A stretch of 12,311 nucleotides of DNA, from positions 1 to 12,311 of the forward strand of contig JAFACP010000342.1 of the NCBI GenBank assembly GCA_023425455.1. Reading direction: 5' to 3'. The stretch's first letter is position 1, and the number at the start of each line of letters is the position of its first letter. The DNA comes from Pseudomonadota bacterium (GTDB taxonomy: Bacteria; Pseudomonadota; Gammaproteobacteria; Enterobacterales; Enterobacteriaceae). This document shows positions 1-5,318 of this stretch, in pieces. The notes under the pieces were generated by a model. It saw only the letters and a program-made list of their open reading frames with translations. It was not told the origin of the DNA and searched no databases. Both the position numbers and the translations under genes were made by a program.

Positions 1-191
1 GCGGTATGCTGGTCTGGCTGGTGGTGTTGCAACAGCTTCCGGTCGGTATCGCCTACCCGATGCTGAGCCTCAATTTCGTCTGGGTGACGCTGGCGGCGAA
101 ACTGCTCTGGCGTGAGCAGGTCGCGGCACATCACTGGCTGGGGGTGGGGTTGATTATCGTCGGGATTATCCTGCTGGGAGGGAGCGCGTGA
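1..191 (+). CDS. arnE: ArnE, undecaprenyl-phosphate-aminoarabinose flippase subunit (C-terminal part)
   Basis: This is the 3' end of a gene that begins before the window; about 63 codons are visible, in the frame that starts at base 3. The visible protein is two hydrophobic helices around the conserved stretch [20 protein letters not shown], which matches the second half of E. coli ArnE (about 111 residues in full). ArnE is a small inner-membrane protein of the SMR/EamA type. With ArnF it flips undecaprenyl-phosphate-L-Ara4N across the inner membrane so that ArnT can transfer the sugar to lipid A, giving resistance to cationic peptides and polymyxin. The Met at base 6 is internal to the family alignment and is not the start. 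The stop codon overlaps the GTG start of arnF (GTGA at 188-191). The rest of the arn operon should lie to the left. Family assignment is confident. Confidence 0.93.
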   Translation, partial: GMLVWLVVLQQLPVGIAYPMLSLNFVWVTLAAKLLWREQVAAHHWLGVGLIIVGIILLGGSA

Positions 192-592
192 AAGGGGTGT
201 TGTGGGCATTATGCAGCGTGGCGTTAGTCAGCGCGGCGCAGCTGGCGCTACGCTATGCGATGGTGACGCTGCCGTCGGTCAACGACTTTCCTGCGTTTCT
301 CTGTGCACTCTGGCATCTCGCCCCTGGCTCCGGCGCACTGCTCTGCGGGCTGCTGGGATATGTGGCGTCGATGGGCTGCTGGTATCTGGCGCTGCATCGT
401 CTGGCGCTCAGCAAAGCCTATGCTTTGCTGAGTCTCAGCTACATTCTGGTCTGGGGGGCGGCGATGTTGTTGCCGGGAATGGGGGAGTCTTTTTCCTGGC
501 GCGGTCTGGCGGGCGTAGGGTGTGTTATCTCAGGCGTGCTGACCATCTTCCTGCCGACACGTCGCCGGCGGCGTGGATCTGATCCGGCGTAA
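188..592 (+). CDS. arnF: ArnF, undecaprenyl-phosphate-aminoarabinose flippase subunit
   Basis: A complete 134-residue inner-membrane protein with about four hydrophobic helices. The signature around residues 73-89 ([17 protein letters not shown]) is nearly identical to E. coli ArnF, and the later LPG and ISG...IFLPT segments also match. It pairs with ArnE to move undecaprenyl-phosphate-L-Ara4N to the periplasmic face for lipid A modification. The start is a GTG that shares four bases with the arnE stop, as expected for translationally coupled partners. E. coli ArnF is about 128 residues. Here the tail runs on into an Arg-rich end (RRRRR at about 125-129), and the last 68 bases overlap the opposite-strand acpT gene tail to tail. 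It is probably the last gene of the arn operon, whose promoter (PmrA-controlled in relatives) is outside the window. Confidence 0.93.
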   Translation: MKGVLWALCSVALVSAAQLALRYAMVTLPSVNDFPAFLCALWHLAPGSGALLCGLLGYVASMGCWYLALHRLALSKAYALLSLSYILVWGAAMLLPGMGESFSWRGLAGVGCVISGVLTIFLPTRRRRRGSDPA

Positions 593-1142
593 GGGCAAAC
601 GGGGTCGCGGTACAGACCGCGAGGCTCAGAGAGCCTATGCACAGCTGGCTTACCGAGTGCGCCTGCGAGGCGCTGTCAATGCTGACGATCTGCCAGGCGC
701 TGCCGCCACGTTGCTTCACAATTGCCTCCTTGCGCGTCCAGATCCCCCAGAACGCGGAGAGCCGGGCTTCCGGCGCTTCGCGTTCCAGCTCGTCATGTTC
801 CGCCGCGCTAAATACGGCGTTAGCCAGCGCCTGCCAGTTGTCGCGGGGGCGGATCACCTCGATATCGCACCCCACTTCACCCTCGTCGCTCAGCAGCAAG
901 GCAATGTCATCTCCGCTATGGCTGAGGTTAAACCACACAGGCTGCGCATCCACAAATGTGGGTTTTCCCTGCTCACCGAATACGATCTCCGGCAGTGGAG
1001 ACGGCGCCAGTGCTCTGGCGAGCAGCGTTCTGCCCGCCAGCCAGGAGGCGTTTCGCGCGCCCGCGGGGGCGCGGTCTGCAAGCGCCGACGCCAGCGGGTC
1101 TGCGCGAAGAGTAGATATTTTTCCCAGTATAAACTGGTACAT
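525..1142 (-). CDS. acpT: AcpT-type 4'-phosphopantetheinyl transferase
   Basis: A 205-residue Sfp/AcpT-type phosphopantetheinyl transferase. It transfers 4'-phosphopantetheine from CoA to a serine of an acyl carrier protein. Family motifs are all present: FNLSHSGD (71-78), GCDIEV with Mg-binding Asp93 and Glu95, and WTRKEA with Trp135, Lys138 and Glu139. The sequence is very close to E. coli AcpT, including the run ALLLSDEGEVGCDIEVIRPR. In E. coli K-12 acpT is an orphan with no cognate carrier protein nearby. Here it is the last gene of an APE cluster, so its likely substrates are the APE carrier proteins ApeE and ApeF, encoded outside the window. The start follows the apeR stop after two bases (TGA-CT-ATG) and has no clear Shine-Dalgarno sequence, which points to translation coupled to apeR. 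K-12 AcpT is about 195 residues; the extra C-terminal residues here lie in the overlap with arnF. Confidence 0.93.
   Translation of the reverse strand: MYQFILGKISTLRADPLASALADRAPAGARNASWLAGRTLLARALAPSPLPEIVFGEQGKPTFVDAQPVWFNLSHSGDDIALLLSDEGEVGCDIEVIRPRDNWQALANAVFSAAEHDELEREAPEARLSAFWGIWTRKEAIVKQRGGSAWQIVSIDSASQAHSVSQLCIGSLSLAVCTATPFALTPDQIHAAGDVSAGRWSARLR
605..636. repeat. Two adjacent short hairpins just past the arnF stop
   Basis: Two perfect inverted repeats sit back to back and share base 622: a 7-base-pair stem at 605-611/616-622 with the loop ACAG, then a 6-base-pair stem AGGCTC/GAGCCT (622-627/631-636) with a 3-base loop. They begin 13 bases after the arnF stop and lie inside the acpT coding region, so part of the pattern may be chance in GC-rich coding DNA. 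No T-run follows on either strand, so this is not a standard intrinsic terminator. It could slow polymerase or protect the 3' end of the arn transcript, but that is inference. Confidence 0.3.
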
Positions 1143-1144
1143 AG

Positions 1145-2374
1145 TCAGGCCCAGCGTTTGATGATTATCGAGGTATTGATGCCGCCAAACGCGAAGTTAT
1201 TGCTTTGCAGATACTCGCAATCAATCTGACGGGCTTCTCCCATAATATAATCTAAAGCGCCGCATTGCTCATCCGGCTGGTTTAAATTGAGCGTCGGCGC
1301 GAACCAGCCTTCACGCATCATCTGCAGGCTCATCCACGCTTCCAGCGCGCCACACGCGCCTAAGGTATGGCCAAAATAGCTCTTCAGGGAGGAGATTGGC
1401 ACGTTGTCGCCATAGATTGCCGCAGTAGCCAGGCTCTCGGCGATATCGCCGCGGTCTGTCGCCGTGCCGTGGGCGGAGATATACCCCATATCGGGTGCGC
1501 TTAACCCCGCCATCGAGAGTGATTGCTCCATACAGATCTGCATGGTCTCACGCTGCGGCTGGGTGATGTGGGCCGCATCGCAGTTAGTAGCAAAACCGAC
1601 AATCTCGCCGTAGATCGTGGCACCGCGCGCTTTTGCATGCTCAAGCTCTTCCAGGATCAGGGTGCCCGCGCCTTCACCGATCACCAGCCCGTCGCGCTGA
1701 GTATCAAACGGCGATGGCGTGGTTTTAGGGGCGTCGTTGCGCTGGCTGGTGGCGAACAGGGTGTCGAATACCGCCGCTTCGGACGGGCAAAGCTCTTCTG
1801 CGCCACCGGCGACCATCACGGTCTGATAGCCATGGCGAATGGCTTCCCATGCGTAGCCGATCGCCTGACTGCCGGAGGTACAGGCGCTCGATGTCGGGAT
1901 CACGCGTCCGCGCAGGCCGAAAAACAGGCCCGTATTCACCGCGGTGGTGTGCGGCATCATCTGCACGTAGGTGGTGCCGGTGATGTTATTGGTGTGCTTT
2001 TCCGTGAGCATGGTGGCAAATTCACTGACCGGGCCGGTGCTGCCCGTGGAGGAGCCGTAGGCGATCCCGGTCTGGCCATTGGTGAGTACGGCCTCGCCGA
2101 TAAGCCCGGCCTGCTCCAGCGCCAGCTCGGTGGCACGGGTCGACATCAGCGAGACGCGGCCCATGGCGCGGATGCGCTTGCGGGTATAGTGTTCCGGCAG
2201 CGTGAAGTCATCAATCGGCGCCCCCAGCAGCGTATGCAGGCCATCATAAACCTGCCACTCCGGCATCTTGCGCACCGCGTTTTCATAGGCCAGCAGCCTG
2301 CCGGAAACGGATTGCCAGTCTTCACCAAAGGCGGTGACCCCGCCCATACCCGTAATCACCACGCGACGTGTCAT
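1145..2374 (-). CDS. apeR: ApeR, beta-ketoacyl-ACP synthase (FabF/FabB-like) of aryl polyene synthesis
   Basis: A 409-residue ketosynthase that condenses an acyl primer with malonyl-ACP. It has the full thiolase-fold active site: Cys165 in SACTSGSQ, His302 in AHGTATDRGD, Lys331, His336 in FGHTLGACG, and the C-terminal gate NNFAFGGIN with Phe396. Length and architecture match FabF. In APE clusters ApeR is the ketosynthase that acts as a homodimer, separate from the ApeO:ApeC pair, and has been proposed to serve early or alternative elongation steps. It lies directly after the ketoreductase apeQ, overlapping it by ATGA. A strong ribosome binding site lies in the final codons of apeQ and supports this start. 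The assignment to the APE set rests on gene order, and the ketosynthase call itself is secure. Confidence 0.93.
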   Translation of the reverse strand: MTRRVVITGMGGVTAFGEDWQSVSGRLLAYENAVRKMPEWQVYDGLHTLLGAPIDDFTLPEHYTRKRIRAMGRVSLMSTRATELALEQAGLIGEAVLTNGQTGIAYGSSTGSTGPVSEFATMLTEKHTNNITGTTYVQMMPHTTAVNTGLFFGLRGRVIPTSSACTSGSQAIGYAWEAIRHGYQTVMVAGGAEELCPSEAAVFDTLFATSQRNDAPKTTPSPFDTQRDGLVIGEGAGTLILEELEHAKARGATIYGEIVGFATNCDAAHITQPQRETMQICMEQSLSMAGLSAPDMGYISAHGTATDRGDIAESLATAAIYGDNVPISSLKSYFGHTLGACGALEAWMSLQMMREGWFAPTLNLNQPDEQCGALDYIMGEARQIDCEYLQSNNFAFGGINTSIIIKRWA

Positions 2375-3102
2375 AACATTCCTCCGTTAATGGAAATGAC
2401 CTGGCGGGTGACATAGCCCGCAATATCAGACATCAGGTAACTGGCCAGCCCGGCGACTTCCTCGGCCTGGCCCATACGTTTCATCGGGATAATGGACATC
2501 GCCTCTTTCAGTGCGGCCTCTTCCATCTCAATCATCCCGGTATCAATCAGCCCCGGAGCAATGCAGTTAACGGTGATTTTGCGCTTCGCCAGCTCGATCG
2601 CCAGCGCTTTGGTCGCGCCAATAATCCCCGCTTTTGCCGCGCTGTAGTTTACCTGACCGCGGTTGCCCATTACGCCAGACACCGAGGATAAGGTGATAAT
2701 GCGCCCGCCCTTGCGGGTGCCGATCATCGGCATAATGCACGGGTGAATGACGTTATAAAAACTGTCGAGGTTGGTGTGGATCACGCTGTCCCAGTCCTCT
2801 TCGCTCAGCGCCGGAAATGCGCCGTCGCGGGCGATCCCGGCATTGCTGACGACGCCGTACCATGCGCCGTGGGTGTCGATCTCCTGCTCCAGCACCTCAC
2901 GGCACTGCTCGCGATGACCGACATCGAAGGAGAGTAAGCGACCGCTACCGCCCGCCTGTTCGATGGCGTTCAGCGTCTCCTGCGCCCCCGTGACATCACG
3001 GTGGTAATGTACGCCTACGGTGAACCCATCAGCGGCAAGCTTACGGGCAATGGCCCGGCCAATACCTTTGCTGGCACCGGTGACCAGTACGGAACGACTC
3101 AT
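2371..3102 (-). CDS. apeQ: ApeQ, 3-ketoacyl-ACP reductase (FabG-like SDR) of aryl polyene synthesis
   Basis: A 243-residue classical short-chain dehydrogenase/reductase. The NAD(P)-binding motif TGASKGIG is at 8-15 and SNAG at 86-89. The catalytic set is Ser140, Tyr153 and Lys157 with the Ser-13-Tyr-4-Lys spacing of FabG. The region GGRIITLSSVSGVMGNRGQV (132-151) and the ending SINGGML are typical of FabG relatives. It reduces the 3-keto group after each condensation, using NADPH in family members, before the ApeI:ApeP dehydratase makes the double bond. The start overlaps the apeP stop by ATGA and its own stop overlaps the apeR start by ATGA. A partial ribosome binding site (AGGGA) precedes it. 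This could serve as a housekeeping FabG by sequence alone; the operon context assigns it to the polyene pathway. Confidence 0.93.
   Translation of the reverse strand: MSRSVLVTGASKGIGRAIARKLAADGFTVGVHYHRDVTGAQETLNAIEQAGGSGRLLSFDVGHREQCREVLEQEIDTHGAWYGVVSNAGIARDGAFPALSEEDWDSVIHTNLDSFYNVIHPCIMPMIGTRKGGRIITLSSVSGVMGNRGQVNYSAAKAGIIGATKALAIELAKRKITVNCIAPGLIDTGMIEMEEAALKEAMSIIPMKRMGQAEEVAGLASYLMSDIAGYVTRQVISINGGML
2380..2385 (-). promoter_or_regulatory. Shine-Dalgarno sequence for apeR
   Basis: GGAGGA on the minus strand, five bases before the apeR ATG and inside the last codons of apeQ. It is the strongest ribosome binding site in the window. It fixes the apeR start despite the ATGA overlap and suggests apeR can be initiated de novo as well as by coupling. 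Confidence 0.7.
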
Positions 3103-3572
3103 GCGTTAGATCCCTGATTAAAAAGCGATGTTAATTCTTCTGCGCTGGGCTGGAAGGTGTTTACGCGGCCTGTTGCGAGGGTGGTTTCCCCGGCGGAAAT
3201 GGCGCATTCGAAGCTGCCAAAACGCGCGTCCTGCATCAGAAGTTTGACGGTGATCTCCAGCGTCAAACCTGCGCTAAAGCATCCGCTGGCGCAGACCAGC
3301 TCGCGCGCGCCAAGCACCATGCCCAGCGCAATGGTATCTTGCCCCTGCTGCTGACGATGCCAGCCGGACCAGACGCCAACGGTCTGCGCCATCAGTTCAA
3401 GCGCATACCAGCCAGGCAGATCGCCGTCGGCATTGAGAAACGGCGCCAGAACGCTTTGGTCGTTGACCGGGACGCGGCACACGGCGGTATCGTCGGTGAC
3501 GCGCTCGACGGACGCGAGCAGCAGCATCGGCGCATCGTGCGGCAGATAGGCGACGGGGGGTAAATAGCTCAT
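3099..3572 (-). CDS. apeP: ApeP, hotdog-fold dehydratase subunit of aryl polyene synthesis
   Basis: A 157-residue single hotdog-fold protein of the FabA/FabZ superfamily. The N-terminal YLPHDAPMLLLASVERV resembles the LPHRYPFLLVDRV segment of FabZ, with His12. The central-helix motif LPGWYALELMAQTVG carries Glu59 at the position of the FabZ catalytic Glu. The usual catalytic His of the FabZ GHF motif is not seen: the aligned stretch reads APFLNADG. In APE systems ApeP forms a heteromeric dehydratase with ApeI, which keeps the GHF His, so the two probably build a shared or single competent active site. It is overlapped by ATGA with apeO upstream and apeQ downstream, and a GGGGAG ribosome binding site lies six bases before the ATG. 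Role: dehydration of 3-hydroxyacyl-ACP to the conjugated enoyl chain. Confidence 0.9.
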   Translation of the reverse strand: MSYLPPVAYLPHDAPMLLLASVERVTDDTAVCRVPVNDQSVLAPFLNADGDLPGWYALELMAQTVGVWSGWHRQQQGQDTIALGMVLGARELVCASGCFSAGLTLEITVKLLMQDARFGSFECAISAGETTLATGRVNTFQPSAEELTSLFNQGSNA

Positions 3573-4738
3573 GACACTCTCCCCAGCAGAATACTGGCGT
3601 TATTGCCGCCAAAGGCGAATGAGTTAGACAAAATGATCGGTTTTTTCAGCGCCACGCTCTGGTGCAGTATACCGCACGGCGCCAGGGTATCATCCGGCGC
3701 GTAGCGGGCGAAATCCTGCGGCGGCAGCGGCAGGTTGCGCGTCAGGATAAGCCAGCTCAGCGCGGCTTCGGTGATCCCGGCGGCGCCCAGCGTGTGGCCG
3801 GTAAGATGTTTGGTTGAACTGCAGGGCACGCGCTCGCCAAAGAGATCGTGTATCACCTGCGACTCTATCTGGTCGTTGAGCGGCGTCGCGGTGCCGTGCA
3901 GGTTGATGTAGCCGATGTCGTCCGGCTGCAGGCCCGCTTCGTTCAGCGCCTGCGTAATGGCGCGAATTGCGCCTTCGCCCTGCGGGTGCGGCGCGGAGAT
4001 ATGGTATGCATCGCTCGATTCGCCGGTTCCCGGCAACGCCACTTCGCACGGCTCACGGGTCAGCACCATCAGCGCCGCCGCTTCACCAATGGTGATCCCC
4101 CGACGGTCACGACCAAATGGTTCACAGCGCGTCGGCGAGAAGGATTCGAGGCTGTTAAAGCCATTAACCGGCATCCGGCTGAGGGTGTCTGCGCCGCCAA
4201 CAATGGCGATGTCCGCCAGCCCGGCGTCGATAAGCCGACGGCCGCTAATGATCGCCCTTGCGCTGGAGGAGCAGGCCGTTGAGATGGTATATGCCGGGCC
4301 CTCCAGCCCAAGCCAGCCGGCGAGGAAGCGGGAGGGATCGCCCAGCTCCTGCTGCGCGTAGCGCCAGCGGCTGCTGGCTTCACCGTTAAGGGTCAGGCGG
4401 ACGTGTTCGTCGCCTTCATCCAGACCGGAGGTGCTGGTGCCGAGGATCACCGCTACGCGGTCGCGGCCGACACGGGAAATCGCGTCGTCAACCGTCGGCT
4501 GGATCTGCGCGAGCGCGGCCAGCAACAGCTGGTTATTGCGGGTGCGGTGATGAGAGAAGGTGTCCGGAATGGCCGGCAGCTCACCCTCGACGCCACCCAG
4601 TATGGCCTCTGGTACCCCCTGCAACCAGCCCGTCCGGCTGTGCATGCCCGGCGCGACGCCTGCGGTCAGGTTAGCGGCTATCTCATCCGGCGAGTTGCCC
4701 AGGGCGTTGACCATGCCAACAGCGGAAATGTAGATCAT
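3569..4738 (-). CDS. apeO: ApeO, beta-ketoacyl-ACP synthase of aryl polyene synthesis
   Basis: A ketosynthase of 389 residues from the ATG at 4738. This start gives the standard family opening MIYISAVGMVNALG and lies one base after the apeN stop. An in-frame ATG 54 bases further upstream (4792) would add 18 residues with no family counterpart and overlap apeN. Active-site residues are complete: Cys156 in TACSSSA, His281 in NLHGTATPLND, Lys310, His315 in LTGHTLGAAG, and the gate SFAFGGNN with Phe376. In studied APE clusters ApeO works as a heterodimer with ApeC, a chain-length-factor-like partner that is not in this window, and carries out the iterative malonyl extensions. It shares ATGA with apeP. 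The ketosynthase call is certain; ApeO identity is based on sequence type and gene order. Confidence 0.92.
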   Translation of the reverse strand: MIYISAVGMVNALGNSPDEIAANLTAGVAPGMHSRTGWLQGVPEAILGGVEGELPAIPDTFSHHRTRNNQLLLAALAQIQPTVDDAISRVGRDRVAVILGTSTSGLDEGDEHVRLTLNGEASSRWRYAQQELGDPSRFLAGWLGLEGPAYTISTACSSSARAIISGRRLIDAGLADIAIVGGADTLSRMPVNGFNSLESFSPTRCEPFGRDRRGITIGEAAALMVLTREPCEVALPGTGESSDAYHISAPHPQGEGAIRAITQALNEAGLQPDDIGYINLHGTATPLNDQIESQVIHDLFGERVPCSSTKHLTGHTLGAAGITEAALSWLILTRNLPLPPQDFARYAPDDTLAPCGILHQSVALKKPIILSNSFAFGGNNASILLGRVS

Positions 4739-4739
4739 C

Positions 4740-5318
4740 TCAGTCACCCAGATATTGAATGGTGATGTGGTAGTTAAAGACGTGCTGCTCAATGCTGATC
4801 GGCTCGCGCTTGCCTTTACGTTGCAGATAGATTATTTCGGTCACCAGCTTGCCGCTGGGATTGCGCAGCTCACGCCGATCGCCACTGTCTTTCAGCGTCC
4901 AGCCCTTCGGCAGCTGAGGCTGCCAGGCGCTGAGCGGCCAGTGGCTCAGCATCACATCGGCCAGCACCTGGCTGGCTGGCGGCAGCTGCGGCACCACGAT
5001 CGACTGCTCGGTATGAATACCGCTGTCGTCGTAGGTGGCGAGGAACAGGCGGATGCCGACGGATGAGAGCCCGGCCAGCGTCACTTTGTGCGCGTCGGCA
5101 TTGAGCATGACCAGCAGGGACTGGGTTTGCCCGTTAAAGGTGCCGCTCAGCAGCTGCTGCGAGCTGACCGCCGGGGTAATGCCCGGCGGCGGTAGCGTCA
5201 CTTTGGTGCCCGGCTGAAGCCAGGCCTGCGGACGTGATCCGTCAGTATGGGTCGAATGGCTACAGCCTGCCAGCAGCAGTGCTGCAGCCAGCGCGGCGGC
5301 GCGGTAAAAAGCCTTCAT
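4740..5318 (-). CDS. apeN: ApeN, DUF3261-family lipoprotein
   Basis: A 192-residue predicted lipoprotein. It begins with a short basic segment (MKAFYR), then a hydrophobic core and the lipobox LLAGC, so the mature protein should start at the lipid-modified Cys19. The residue after Cys is Ser, not Asp, which predicts sorting to the outer membrane. The rest is soluble, ending in a beta-rich C-terminal part (EIIYLQ...VFNYHITIQYLGD) typical of DUF3261 proteins in APE clusters. No enzymatic motif is visible. Its place between the MMPL exporter and the biosynthetic genes, together with the LolA-like apeL, suggests it receives or anchors the APE product at the outer membrane in the way LolB receives lipoproteins. 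That role is inference. The start overlaps the apeM stop by ATGA. The preceding sequence is purine-rich with only a weak ribosome binding site. Confidence 0.87.
   Translation of the reverse strand: MKAFYRAAALAAALLLAGCSHSTHTDGSRPQAWLQPGTKVTLPPPGITPAVSSQQLLSGTFNGQTQSLLVMLNADAHKVTLAGLSSVGIRLFLATYDDSGIHTEQSIVVPQLPPASQVLADVMLSHWPLSAWQPQLPKGWTLKDSGDRRELRNPSGKLVTEIIYLQRKGKREPISIEQHVFNYHITIQYLGD

Noticed and set aside
558..575. Near-palindrome around CGCCGGCG near the end of arnF as an operator or terminator
   Set aside because: It is built from GC-rich Arg codons within two overlapping coding regions, has no T-run and has no known binding-site match.
1523..2416. A long plus-strand open frame (297 codons) opposite apeR
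   Set aside because: Its product is low-complexity and unlike any family, and it is the antisense shadow of a ketosynthase gene with a full active site. Long antisense frames are common in high-GC coding DNA.
1145..4738. A housekeeping fatty-acid synthesis (fab) cluster
   Set aside because: The set also has an aryl-acid ligase, a thioesterase, a GT-acyltransferase fusion, an MMPL exporter, a LolA-like protein and a DUF3261 lipoprotein, which is the aryl polyene layout and not that of the fab genes.
3569..4792. Longer apeO using the ATG at 4792
   Set aside because: The 18 extra residues have no counterpart in ketosynthases and would overlap apeN by 53 bases; the ATG at 4738 gives the family N-terminus one base after the apeN stop.
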